From an uncultured Alphaproteobacteria bacterium (lineage in GTDB: Bacteria; Pseudomonadota; Alphaproteobacteria; RF32; CAG-239): DNA of 64,000 nt. Shown here in pieces: positions 18,487 through 27,141 of this stretch. The notes beneath the pieces are model-generated. The model made no database searches. It had not been told where the DNA came from and saw only the letters and a program-made list of their open reading frames with translations. Position numbers and translations under genes: made by a program. Location: NCBI GenBank assembly GCA_934273635.1, contig CAKQSV010000001.1:186001-250000 (forward strand), written 5' to 3'. The stretch's first letter is position 1. Each line of letters begins with the position of its first letter.

Positions 18487-20310
18487 TTAGCGATCGGGGC
18501 CGGTGTTGCGGCGGAGGGCCGTTGAGGTATAGCTGTTGGTATTTGTGTTCGCCGGAACCTCAAAGGTTGGGGCGCCAAAGTCAATGGTGCTGAAACCGTC
18601 TTTGAAACCCTTATCTTTCAAGCCTTTATTAATCGTGACGTTTAGAGCTTTAGAGGCGCTGCCGACTTCTCTTTCAACAATAGTATCAACACTGTCTTTG
18701 CCTTTGTTGCGGTTGATTTTATCCACCAAAGTTTTTTTGGCCGCTTCAATGTTTTTAGCCTCTAAGCTGTCGTACAAAGCCGTCATCTGCTCATCGTTCA
18801 AGGAAGACGCAGTTTGACCGTTTGCGCCGGCTTTTTGCAGTTTTTGTAACAATTCGGCTTGGAACTCTTTATCCTGAGGCGCCAATTTTTCGCACAGCTG
18901 TTCCACAGGTATATTCGGCTGAGCCGAAATGACGGTAAACAACTGCTTCATAGTGGTGGCGGCGCCGATAACCTCTTCGGCTTTGCCGCCGTTGACTCTC
19001 TCGGTGAGCTTGTCGGTCAGACAACCTTCAAGTTGTTGTTTGAGCGGATAAAGTTTTTCCTGATTAATCAATGACATGGCGAGACTGTATCTCGGGTCTT
19101 TCGGGTCGTTTTGGCTCAGGCGGAGTAAATGTTTGCCCAAACGACCTTTATATTTGTACAAGGCGCCTTCATCCTGAATATTGTTTTCGGCCTCGCTAAG
19201 CATTTTGTTGGCATGAAATTTGTTGATGCTGATACCCAGAGGAATCATACCGGCACGGGCGGCTGCCAATCGAAATACGCCGGAGTCTGCCGGAGACAGA
19301 CCTTCGGGAAAGTTAATGCAGTTGGCGCCCTGGTCTTTGGCTAAGGCAACGAGCTTATCGGCCAACGGGTCGGGGCATTTGCCGCTTTTGGGAACATAAA
19401 AACCGATGTGGTCGAGTTTTCCGTCTTTTTCATAGAGCTTAATGCGATAAGCGCAGGTTTCTTTGACCACTCCGTTTTTATCTTTTTTGCCGTCGTTTTT
19501 ATAGTTGTCGGGATCTTCGCTGTCATAAACGCTGATTTCGGTTGAGCCGGATAAAATATCGCGATTGACAAAGAAGCTGAGGTTCTCTTTTTTCATTTGG
19601 TTGGCATCGCCTAACCACTCCTTGGTGCTTTCAACATCTTTTTCAATGCCCGTGCTGTTTGATTTGTTGGGATTTTTCCACTCTTTCGGCGTGACTTTTT
19701 CTTCATCGAGAAGTTCGGTTTCAGCTACGGGGGTGACTGTGGCGCTGTTTGCCGGCGCGGCGGCAAGATTTGCGGGGTTTTGGGCGCGCTGTTCCTGCGT
19801 GCGCTTAAAGGTTTCGACAAAATCTTTATCAACACCCTGCGGCAGCTCAAAATTTGTAATGCCGCGGCGGTACAAAAAGTCAATGGCTTCAGCCATGTGC
19901 GCGTCATCCAACTTGCCGTTAAACACAACTTTGCCGTCTTTTATCGCAAAGTCGAAAAAGCCGCCGTCCATTTGCTTCATAATTTTAAGATACATATTGC
20001 CGTTGTCATCGACCTTAAGTTCGGCGTTGGTTGGCGGAACATCGTTTTTGCCGGCTTCTCGGATGTTGTAGAGTTTGTTGGCTAGGGCAGGATTTTGCTG
20101 TGCTGCTTTATAAACGTTTTTTTGCTCTTTGACCTCTTGGTTGGCTGTCATTTGTTCGTGCATACGCGCAATGTGTTGCTCGGTGCTTTCATTTTCAACA
20201 GCGGGAATTGTGCGAGGCGTCGCCTCTTCCTTAAGTTTATTCAATGCCTCCCTGTTGCTCGTCGGGGTTGAATAATTGTTGAAGTCATTAAATTTTATGT
20301 AATCAGCCAT
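18487..20310 (-). CDS. Unrecognised 607-residue protein with duplicated domain
   Basis: Starts at the ATG complementary to 20308-20310 with GAGGGTG upstream. No signal peptide or membrane segment is seen, so it is probably cytoplasmic unless exported by a specialised system. Residues about 104-168 and 286-354 look like diverged copies of one alpha/beta unit: a YxIK strand, an FYV/FAI strand, a helix, then NFELPQG or INFPEGL and another helix. A Pro/Ala linker (about 172-205) separates them. Residues 370-580 are mostly helical, and the C-terminus is Thr/Asn-rich. The alpha/beta unit faintly recalls LPD7-type domains of relaxase-associated proteins, but that is speculation. It is flanked by repeats and the pgk terminator. 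Confidence 0.8.
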   Translation of the reverse strand: MADYIKFNDFNNYSTPTSNREALNKLKEEATPRTIPAVENESTEQHIARMHEQMTANQEVKEQKNVYKAAQQNPALANKLYNIREAGKNDVPPTNAELKVDDNGNMYLKIMKQMDGGFFDFAIKDGKVVFNGKLDDAHMAEAIDFLYRRGITNFELPQGVDKDFVETFKRTQEQRAQNPANLAAAPANSATVTPVAETELLDEEKVTPKEWKNPNKSNSTGIEKDVESTKEWLGDANQMKKENLSFFVNRDILSGSTEISVYDSEDPDNYKNDGKKDKNGVVKETCAYRIKLYEKDGKLDHIGFYVPKSGKCPDPLADKLVALAKDQGANCINFPEGLSPADSGVFRLAAARAGMIPLGISINKFHANKMLSEAENNIQDEGALYKYKGRLGKHLLRLSQNDPKDPRYSLAMSLINQEKLYPLKQQLEGCLTDKLTERVNGGKAEEVIGAATTMKQLFTVISAQPNIPVEQLCEKLAPQDKEFQAELLQKLQKAGANGQTASSLNDEQMTALYDSLEAKNIEAAKKTLVDKINRNKGKDSVDTIVEREVGSASKALNVTINKGLKDKGFKDGFSTIDFGAPTFEVPANTNTNSYTSTALRRNTGPDR

Positions 20311-20392
20311 AACAGCACCCTCAATTTTTAAGTATCTTTATTCTCTTTATAACATATTTATAGACACAAAACAATAAAAAAGCGTTAATTTT

Positions 20393-20427
20393 GACAAAAA
20401 ATAAACCTCACACCGGAGGTATGAGGT
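20393..20427 (-). terminator. Terminator of pgk
   Basis: On the minus strand, ACCTCATACC and GGTGTGAGGT (20405-20427) form a 10-bp stem with a 3-base loop, followed by a T-rich tract (TTATTTTTT). It lies about 22 bases after the pgk stop. Confidence 0.88.
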
Positions 20428-20449
20428 CTATTATCAACTGTCAGCGTGT

Positions 20450-21658
20450 TTATTTTTTCAAAACAACAACACCGGGGAGTTCTTTGCCTTCCATCCACTC
20501 AAGGAAAGCGCCGCCGGCGGTAGAAATGTAAGAAAATTTCTTTTCTACGCCCGCGTTAGCCAATGCGGAAACGGTATCGCCGCCGCCGGCAACGGTCATC
20601 AGTTTGCCTTCCTGCGTGCGTTCAGCAGCATGAGCGGCAACAGCGTTGGTGGCAGTGTCAAAAGGTTTCAATTCAAACACGCCCAAAGGTCCGTTCCAAA
20701 CCAAAGTTTTGCACTCGTCAATTTTGGCATTGATCGCGGCAATGGTTTTGGCGCCGACATCTAACAGGCTCCAACCTTCAGCCGGAATTTCTGCCAAACC
20801 GACGGTTTTGTGCTCGGCGTTGGCTTTGAACTCGTTGGCAACCACAACATCAACCGGCAAAATAATCTCGCAGTTGTTGGCTTTGGCTGTTGCCAAAATT
20901 TCTTTAGCGGTGTCAAGCATATCCATTTGCACCAGAGAGTTGGCCTCGTTGATGGTGTCAATGCCGGTGGCTTTCATAAAGGTATGAGCCATACCGCCTG
21001 AGATGACCAGTTTGTCAACGCGTTTTACCAGATTGTTCAACAAATCGAGTTTGGTTGAAACTTTAGAACCGCCGACAATCGCCATTAACGGACGTTGCGG
21101 ATCGTTCAAACCTTTGGACAAGGCGTTGACTTCTTCTTCCATCAAACGACCAAAAGCGGCAGGCTTGGTTTTAACGGCGGCAACCATAGAGGCATGCGCG
21201 CGGTGAGCGGTTGAAAACGCGTCTGAAACATAAGCGTCTACCGGAGCGGTCAGCTGTTTGGCAAACTCTTCATCGCCTTTTTTCTCTTCGTTATAAAAAC
21301 GCAGATTTTCAAGCAACAAAACTTCGTCTTGTTTCATATTCTTAATTGCTTCGGCAACTTTAGGACCAATGCAATCATCAACAAACACAACGGCTTTACC
21401 CAAGGCTTTTTCCAAATCGCCGCGGATGTGGCTCAGAGAGTTTTTCATGTCGCCTTTGCCTTCCGGACGACCAAAGTGTGAGATAACAACAACTTTAGCG
21501 CCTTTGCTCATCAGTTCTTTAATGGTCGGAACAGTGCGGTCAATGCGGGCGGTGTTGGTGACGTGAAAGTTTTCATCCATAGGAACGTTTAAGTCGGCGC
21601 GGAGCATAACAACTTTGCCGTTCAGATTACCCAGGTCGTCAATAGTTTTGTATTCCAT
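20450..21658 (-). CDS. pgk: Phosphoglycerate kinase
   Basis: Interconverts 1,3-bisphosphoglycerate plus ADP and 3-phosphoglycerate plus ATP in glycolysis. I start at MEYKTIDDL (ATG complementary to 21656-21658), which has AAGGAT 7 bases upstream, giving the usual 402 residues. RADLNVPM, the SHFGRPEGK motif and the C-terminal GGGDTV nucleotide site are intact. It lies downstream of gap, but a terminator-like hairpin separates the two. Confidence 0.96.
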   Translation of the reverse strand: MEYKTIDDLGNLNGKVVMLRADLNVPMDENFHVTNTARIDRTVPTIKELMSKGAKVVVISHFGRPEGKGDMKNSLSHIRGDLEKALGKAVVFVDDCIGPKVAEAIKNMKQDEVLLLENLRFYNEEKKGDEEFAKQLTAPVDAYVSDAFSTAHRAHASMVAAVKTKPAAFGRLMEEEVNALSKGLNDPQRPLMAIVGGSKVSTKLDLLNNLVKRVDKLVISGGMAHTFMKATGIDTINEANSLVQMDMLDTAKEILATAKANNCEIILPVDVVVANEFKANAEHKTVGLAEIPAEGWSLLDVGAKTIAAINAKIDECKTLVWNGPLGVFELKPFDTATNAVAAHAAERTQEGKLMTVAGGGDTVSALANAGVEKKFSYISTAGGAFLEWMEGKELPGVVVLKK

Positions 21659-21670
21659 TAATTTTATCCT

Positions 21671-21710
21671 TATAAAAAACAAAACCCCCTTGGTGACCAA
21701 GAGGGTTTTT
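21671..21710 (-). terminator. Terminator-like hairpin between gap and pgk
   Basis: On the minus strand, AAAACCCTCTTGGT and ACCAAGGGGGTTTT form a near-perfect stem followed by GTTTTTTATA. The T tract ends just before the pgk ribosome site. It probably ends most gap transcripts and lets a fraction read into pgk. Confidence 0.8.
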
Positions 21711-21719
21711 ATTTGTCAA

Positions 21720-22727
21720 TTAGCCGTTTACTTTAGCCATGTGGGCAACGAGGTCAAGAACCTTGTTAGAATAACCCCACTCGTTGTCGTACCAGCTTAC
21801 AACTTTAACAAAAGTCGGAGTCAACTGAATACCGGCTTTGGCATCAAAGATTGAAGTGCGAGAATCGCCCAAGAAGTCAGAAGAAACAACCTGATCTTCG
21901 GTGTAGCCCAAAATGCCTTTCAATTCGCCTTCAGAGGCTTTCTTCATGGCGGCGCAAATTTCTTCATAAGTTGCAGGTTTTGCCAAATTTGCAGTCAAGT
22001 CAACAACCGAAACGTCCAAAGTCGGAACGCGGAAAGACATACCTGTCAATTTGCCGTTCAATGCCGGAATAACTTTACCAACAGCTTTAGCGGCACCGGT
22101 TGAAGACGGGATGATGTTGCCGGCAGCGGCGCGACCGCCTCTCCAGTCTTTCATAGACGGACCGTCAACAGTCTTTTGGGTAGCGGTGGTAGAGTGAACA
22201 GTGGTCATCAAACCATCGGTGATACCGAAAGCGTCGTTCAAAACTTTAGCAATCGGAGCCAAGCAGTTGGTGGTGCAAGATGCGTTAGATACAAACTGTG
22301 TGCCTTTAACATAAGAATCGTTGTTTACACCGCAAACAAACATCGGTGTGTCGTCTTTTGACGGCGCAGACATAACAACGTATTTAGCGCCGGCAGCAAT
22401 GTGACCTTGAGCTTTTTCTTTGGTCAGGAACAAACCGGTTGATTCAACAACATATTCAGCGCCGATTTCATCCCATTTCAAGTTTGCTGGGTCTTTTTCG
22501 GCGGTGACGCGGATAGCTTTGCCGTTTACAACGAGTTTGCCGTCTTTAACTTCGATAGAACCGTTGAATTGACCGTGCATGGTGTCATAACGCAGCATAT
22601 AAGCCATATATTCAACATCAATCAAGTCATTGATGCCAACGATTTCAATGTCGTTTCTTGCTTGTGCAGCACGGAAAACCAAACGGCCAATACGACCAAA
22701 TCCGTTAATACCGACGCGAATTGTCAT
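21720..22727 (-). CDS. gap: Glyceraldehyde-3-phosphate dehydrogenase, type I
   Basis: NAD-dependent oxidative phosphorylation of glyceraldehyde 3-phosphate. The 335 residues have the Rossmann motif GINGFGRIGR at 6-15 and catalytic Cys151 in SNASCTTNC. Asp at the end of the second beta strand (IND) favours NAD over NADP. AAGGAAGGAT precedes the ATG. A short palindrome lies 27 bases upstream and may be an operator. Confidence 0.97.
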   Translation of the reverse strand: MTIRVGINGFGRIGRLVFRAAQARNDIEIVGINDLIDVEYMAYMLRYDTMHGQFNGSIEVKDGKLVVNGKAIRVTAEKDPANLKWDEIGAEYVVESTGLFLTKEKAQGHIAAGAKYVVMSAPSKDDTPMFVCGVNNDSYVKGTQFVSNASCTTNCLAPIAKVLNDAFGITDGLMTTVHSTTATQKTVDGPSMKDWRGGRAAAGNIIPSSTGAAKAVGKVIPALNGKLTGMSFRVPTLDVSVVDLTANLAKPATYEEICAAMKKASEGELKGILGYTEDQVVSSDFLGDSRTSIFDAKAGIQLTPTFVKVVSWYDNEWGYSNKVLDLVAHMAKVNG

Positions 22728-22753
22728 AATATTATCCTTCCTTAAATTCTAGT

Positions 22754-22770
22754 GTGCAAAATATTTGCAC
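22754..22770. promoter_or_regulatory. Possible operator palindrome upstream of gap
   Basis: GTGCAAA-ATA-TTTGCAC is a perfect 7-base inverted repeat with a 3-base centre, lying 27 bases upstream of the gap start codon. This is the size and position of a repressor site. No regulator is encoded nearby and no -10/-35 pair is clear, so its role is inferred. Confidence 0.4.
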
Positions 22771-22851
22771 GGTTTGTTATTTTAATCGGGGCTAATTTAG
22801 CACGAAATCTGATTTTTTCAAGAGATTTTTATTTTTTCTTCTCTGAAAACA

Positions 22852-22881
22852 ATAAAAAACGCCGAACTTTCGCTCGGCGTT
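22852..22881 (-). terminator. Terminator of argS
   Basis: On the minus strand, AACGCCGA and TCGGCGTT form an 8-bp GC-rich stem followed by TTTTATTG. It lies about 13 bases after the argS stop and separates argS from gap. Confidence 0.87.
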
Positions 22882-22893
22882 GAGATTGTTCTT

Positions 22894-24621
22894 TTAGGCC
22901 TTTTTGAGCATAATCTCAGGTGCTTCAATACCCAAAAGATTGAGCAACAGAGTTAAAATGTCGCGTACCAAAGCCGCCAACCGTAAGCGTGAAGCCGCCA
23001 ACTGCGGGGTTTCGGCGCTCATAATCGGCGAGGTGTTGTAAAAACTGCTGAAAGTTTGCGCCAAAGTATAAGCGTAATCGGAAATTATGCTCGGTTCTTT
23101 AGCCTCATGCGCACGCATGACAATGTTGTTCAGCTGCATAATTTTGAGCGCCAAATCACGTTCTTCGGCATTACTGATGACCACATCGCCGCCTTTGAGC
23201 GCGCCGGCTTTGCGCAAAATCGAGTTAATGCGGGCAACGGCATATTGGATATAAGGTCCGGTTTTGCCGTCAAACTTGGCAAAGTCGTCCAACTCAAAGA
23301 TATAACCAGAGGCGATGTTGTTTTTCAAATCTTGGAATTTGATAGCGCCGATGGCAATTTGCGACACCAGTTTTTCGATATATTTGGCGTTGTATTCTTC
23401 AGTCGGCTCCGGCATGGACTCTCTGACTTTGTCTTTGGAGAGTTTGATGAGGTCTTCCAAATTCATGACGCCGCCGTCGCGAGTTTTGAACGGTTTGCCG
23501 TCCGCGCCGTTCACGGTGCCGAACCCGATGTGCTGTAATTTGACATTTGGCGCAATGCCCAGTTTTTCGGCAACTTCAAAAACTTGTTCAAAGTGCAGGG
23601 ATTGGCGCTTGTCGACCACATAAATAATCTCTTGAGCGTGGAGGTCGTCAACCCGCATTTTGATGGTGGCAATGTCGGTCACCTGATAAGAGTAGCCGCC
23701 GTCGCTCTTGACTAAAATGACCGGCGGTTTGGGCTTGTTGGTCTCTTCCAAACGCACAATGGTCGCGCCGTCGTCAAGCTCGGCTACGTTTTTGTCTTTG
23801 GCAATTTTTACAATCTCGGCACAAGTTTCGTGAGCGTCGCTCTCACCCAACCACAAGTCAAAGTGCGCGGCGAGCTCTTCATAGTTCTTTTTGACCGCGG
23901 CGACGGAAACACTGCGCAGGTGTTGCCACGCTTTGCGATATTCGGCGTTGCCGTTTTGCAACTCGGCGGTGATTTTGCGCGCGGTTTCTTTTGCTTCTTC
24001 GTCTTCTTTGCAACGGATGTTGGCTTGTTTGTAGAAGGCGGAGATGTCTTCAATGGTATAAGTTTCGGTTTTGCTGAGGTTGCCGTCCTGACGGATGATT
24101 TCGGCCAAAATCATACCCATCGGGGTTCCCCAGTCGCCAAAGTGAACATCGGAGACAATGTCGTTGCCCACAAATTTTTCAATGCGGCGGATTGACTCGC
24201 CGATAACGGCAGAGCGCAGGTGTCCGACGTGCAAGGCTTTGGCCACGTTTGGACCGCCGGAATCCAGAACAATCTTTTGGGGTTCGGCAACTTTATCGCA
24301 GCCGAGACGCTCGTCGGCGCTGATATTGTCAATGGTTGATGCAATCAAAGTGTCGTTGACTTTGAGGTTGATGAAGCCGGGGCCGTCTACGGAAACGGCG
24401 GAAAAGTCTGCGTTTTGCTGTAAAGCGGCAGCGATTTGCGCGGCAATCTCTCGCGGGTTTTTGTGCTCGGATTTGGCGAGAGCCAACGCGCCGTTGCACT
24501 GAAAGTCACTCAAGTCCGGACGGTCGGAGGTTTTGATGACGGCAAAATTTTGATTAAAGCCAAATTCGGCGAAAATGTCAGCCAATTTTTGATTGATTAT
24601 TTTTTCTAACGAAACACTCAT
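22894..24621 (-). CDS. argS: Arginyl-tRNA synthetase
   Basis: Charges tRNA-Arg, a class I enzyme needing tRNA for amino-acid activation. The 575 residues have the N-terminal additional domain (1-110), HVGH at 131-134 in GPNVAKALHVGHLRSA, and the C-terminal DALR anticodon-binding helices. The KMSKS loop is replaced by a GADGKPFKTRDG segment, as in most bacterial ArgRS. AGGAT precedes the ATG. A small lipoprotein gene lies 11 bases upstream on the same strand. Confidence 0.97.
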   Translation of the reverse strand: MSVSLEKIINQKLADIFAEFGFNQNFAVIKTSDRPDLSDFQCNGALALAKSEHKNPREIAAQIAAALQQNADFSAVSVDGPGFINLKVNDTLIASTIDNISADERLGCDKVAEPQKIVLDSGGPNVAKALHVGHLRSAVIGESIRRIEKFVGNDIVSDVHFGDWGTPMGMILAEIIRQDGNLSKTETYTIEDISAFYKQANIRCKEDEEAKETARKITAELQNGNAEYRKAWQHLRSVSVAAVKKNYEELAAHFDLWLGESDAHETCAEIVKIAKDKNVAELDDGATIVRLEETNKPKPPVILVKSDGGYSYQVTDIATIKMRVDDLHAQEIIYVVDKRQSLHFEQVFEVAEKLGIAPNVKLQHIGFGTVNGADGKPFKTRDGGVMNLEDLIKLSKDKVRESMPEPTEEYNAKYIEKLVSQIAIGAIKFQDLKNNIASGYIFELDDFAKFDGKTGPYIQYAVARINSILRKAGALKGGDVVISNAEERDLALKIMQLNNIVMRAHEAKEPSIISDYAYTLAQTFSSFYNTSPIMSAETPQLAASRLRLAALVRDILTLLLNLLGIEAPEIMLKKA

Positions 24622-24632
24622 ATTGTTTTATC

Positions 24633-24965
24633 CTATTTTACGCATTTATAAAAATTGGTGGCAGGCAAAAGGAGCTTGCAGGAGAAGTTGTCGGTTTTGA
24701 TAAACACCGCGCGGGTGCCGGTGTTGTTTTTGACGCACTCGGCGTCGGCCAAAGCCTGAAGCTCGTCCTCGGTGCTCAATAGTTGGTTGTAGCATACCGC
24801 CGGTTTGTCGGGGCGTGAGCTGCCGGTGTAAAGTTTGCTCACATCACTGGTTCCGGGGTTGCGGCGGCGGTCAATATACGGGTCAAGCGTGTTGCAACCG
24901 CACAATAAACATACCAGAAGAGCCATATTTAGTATTTTTTTCCTAGACAATTTTAAAAACTCCAT
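24633..24965 (-). CDS. Small lipoprotein upstream of argS
   Basis: A 110-residue protein from the ATG complementary to 24963-24965. Residues 1-25 form a lipoprotein signal with the lipobox LLCGC, so Cys25 is probably acylated. The mature part is short, with a DPYIDRRRNPGTSD region and three further cysteines that could pair in the periplasm. It ends 11 bases before argS, so cotranscription is likely. The upstream in-frame ATG at 24998 would add 11 residues with no better ribosome site. The family is not recognised. Confidence 0.65.
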   Translation of the reverse strand: MEFLKLSRKKILNMALLVCLLCGCNTLDPYIDRRRNPGTSDVSKLYTGSSRPDKPAVCYNQLLSTEDELQALADAECVKNNTGTRAVFIKTDNFSCKLLLPATNFYKCVK

Positions 24966-25011
24966 TACATTATGCCTATATGAATAACGTATATACACGA
25001 AGAAGATTAAA

Positions 25012-25623
25012 ATGGAAAGTCAAAATAAATATCTTGGTGATGATAAGTTTAAAAAGTTTTTGGAACACTATGATTGTCCGACGTCGCTCGGGGTGGTTAA
25101 GATGAAGTTTGCCGGTGCGTTGTGCTCGCCGAACATGAACCTGCGTCCGACTGACGTTATATCTTCGTTTTGGCCGGACGGGCGCGCGCCAAGGTTGGAG
25201 ACCAAAGAAGAAGCCGATCTGTTTTTTAAGTTTTTTATGGGGCTGTGGGACGATGTGTTTGAAAAAATCAAAGAGAACAACGTTAAGCTGGAGCCGAAAT
25301 TTAAGAAAACGGAATCGGAGGCCGAGTTGTTGGACTTGTGCCGCCTGCGTTTTGATGAAACCGAATTTGGTTTTATTGAAGGTTTTTGGGGCGGGCAAGA
25401 GAATTTGAAATTGCCGGCTTATTTGGCGCAGTTGATGGATTCAATGTCGCAAATGGCCGAGATTTACAGTCGTCTGCTCAAAAAAATCGAGGCTAAGGCT
25501 GATTTGGCGGAAGTGCAAAAGCACCTTAAAGCCACGGACGCCATGATTGAAAAAACAATCGCTTTTGTGGTTGAAAATTCGGTGTTGCCGCGGATTGAGA
25601 GTTTGCAACGGACAGTTCATTAG
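25012..25623 (+). CDS. Conserved-type hypothetical protein, 203 residues
   Basis: Starts with GAAGAAG about 6 bases upstream, divergent from the lipoprotein gene with a 46-base gap. No signal or membrane segment. Visible features are a SFWPDGRAPRLETKEEADLF stretch near residue 50, then helical segments; the second half is helical and probably coiled-coil (about 140-190). Base and codon use match the neighbours. I do not recognise the family. It is followed 13 bases later by a nitroreductase gene, so the two may form a unit. Confidence 0.7.
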   Translation: MESQNKYLGDDKFKKFLEHYDCPTSLGVVKMKFAGALCSPNMNLRPTDVISSFWPDGRAPRLETKEEADLFFKFFMGLWDDVFEKIKENNVKLEPKFKKTESEAELLDLCRLRFDETEFGFIEGFWGGQENLKLPAYLAQLMDSMSQMAEIYSRLLKKIEAKADLAEVQKHLKATDAMIEKTIAFVVENSVLPRIESLQRTVH

Positions 25624-25636
25624 AAAGGAAAAAGTT

Positions 25637-26173
25637 ATGGATTTGATTGAAGGAATTTTGACAAGACGTTCGGTGCGTCAGTTTGACACTTCAAAAAATA
25701 TCAGCAAAGCTGATTTAGAGGAGGTTATTCGCGCCGCGCAATATGCACCTTCGGCTCACAATAAGCAGCCGTGGGAGTTTTTGGTGATTACCGACAAAGA
25801 GCAAATGATCGCGTTGCGCAGGGTGCAACCGTGGACCTCGTTTGCCAAAGACGCGGCGGCGGTGGTGCTGGTTTGCGGTAATACCGAGGTTTCGTTCAGT
25901 CGTCACAAAGAAGATGAAAGTTGGACTTATGCTGACATTGATTGTGCTTTAGCAACCGAAAATCTGATGTTGGCGGCGCACGCCAAAGGTATCGGCAGTT
26001 GTTTTTGCGGTGCCGCGCCAATGCCGAAGGTGATTGAGGGTTTGCAAGAAATGTTCACATTGCCGGACAATATCCGCCCGTTGGCGATTGTGGTTATGGG
26101 GTATCCGTTGGAAGAGCCCAAGCAACCTGCCGAGCGTTATGTGCCCGCTAAAGTGCATTGGGATAAGTGGTAG
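25637..26173 (+). CDS. Nitroreductase family oxidoreductase
   Basis: FMN-dependent NAD(P)H oxidoreductase of the NfsA/FRP-like superfamily. The 178 residues start at ATG 25637 (GAAAGGAA upstream; an upstream in-frame extension is inside the previous gene). The N-terminal RRSVRQFD motif and APSAHNKQPWEF bind FMN, and the C-terminal GYPLEEP matches the family end. The substrate cannot be inferred. Convergent with the zinc-ribbon gene. Confidence 0.9.
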   Translation: MDLIEGILTRRSVRQFDTSKNISKADLEEVIRAAQYAPSAHNKQPWEFLVITDKEQMIALRRVQPWTSFAKDAAAVVLVCGNTEVSFSRHKEDESWTYADIDCALATENLMLAAHAKGIGSCFCGAAPMPKVIEGLQEMFTLPDNIRPLAIVVMGYPLEEPKQPAERYVPAKVHWDKW

Positions 26174-26180
26174 GGCGTTT

Positions 26181-27029
26181 TTATTCGCCAAAAGTCAGTA
26201 GGATATATTTGGCTTGCTGAGGTGGAATATCAACCAAGAGGGTGAACGGGATTTTGGCGTGAGCCTCGATGGTTTGAGCTTCCACCTCTTGTTTTATCTG
26301 TTTTATACTATTGGTGTTCTCGTCCAAAATGTTTATTACAACCGGCGGAATCGCCATGCGCTCATCAGTGGTGTTGTTGATAAAACCTTTGATGTTCAGC
26401 TGATTACCATTATCATTGTCGGCATAGTGGCGGGTGATGTTTTGAAACTCTAACCCTTCGCCGACCACGCGAGAAGGTACGCCGAAACCGGAGTAAACCT
26501 GCTCGGCTTGCGGAAAACGACGTACCAGCTCATAACGACCGGCAAACAAACTCAAGGCAATGATAATCGCGACGGTCAAAAGCTCAAGCGTGATGGTAAA
26601 GCGGTTGTCCCATCCCAAAAGTTTTTTGATTTTCGGAAGATTTTTTTTGAGCGGCGACAGTTGTTCAAACTCGGTGTTAATCCGAGAACTTTCATCTTTA
26701 AGGCGCGCGAAAATAACGCTCATCTCGTCTTCATTAACCGTCGGTTCGGCTTGGGGCTCGGTATTTTCTTGCGGAGCCGGTGTGCTTAAAATCTCGTTTT
26801 GCTCATTGGCAATCACGTTTTGCGGTGATGCAACGTTATCATCGGAAATTTGCGGTTGTGTTGCCTGCGGTTCGTTCTCAGACAGCGGCGAATCGGGCAC
26901 GTTAAAATCTTTGTGGGTACACGTCCAAACTTCTCCGCAACGGGTACAGCGAAACTTTTTTCCGTCAACAGGAATCAAACCTATTTCAACAGAATAACAG
27001 GTGTGACATTTTGGACAATATACTTTCAT
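26181..27029 (-). CDS. MJ0042-type zinc-ribbon membrane protein
   Basis: A 282-residue protein with an N-terminal zinc ribbon (Cys5, Cys8, Cys28, Cys31, plus Cys11 and Cys37), an acidic Pro/Gln-rich linker (about 45-125), one membrane helix at about 147-164, and a C-terminal beta-rich domain resembling DUF3426. The ribbon should be cytoplasmic and the C-domain periplasmic. Genes of this type lie next to ftsE-ftsX in many alphaproteobacteria, as here on the opposite strand. AGAGGTT precedes the ATG. The molecular function is not known to me. Confidence 0.85.
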   Translation of the reverse strand: MKVYCPKCHTCYSVEIGLIPVDGKKFRCTRCGEVWTCTHKDFNVPDSPLSENEPQATQPQISDDNVASPQNVIANEQNEILSTPAPQENTEPQAEPTVNEDEMSVIFARLKDESSRINTEFEQLSPLKKNLPKIKKLLGWDNRFTITLELLTVAIIIALSLFAGRYELVRRFPQAEQVYSGFGVPSRVVGEGLEFQNITRHYADNDNGNQLNIKGFINNTTDERMAIPPVVINILDENTNSIKQIKQEVEAQTIEAHAKIPFTLLVDIPPQQAKYILLTFGE

Positions 27030-27141
27030 TATTAACCTCTGAAACCTACTATATTATCAAAAACCATTTAATCAAAGTAAAAAAACATTTTATTAATATA
27101 ATTATTGCTGTATGCTTAGGCAAACTAGAGGAGTGCGAATC

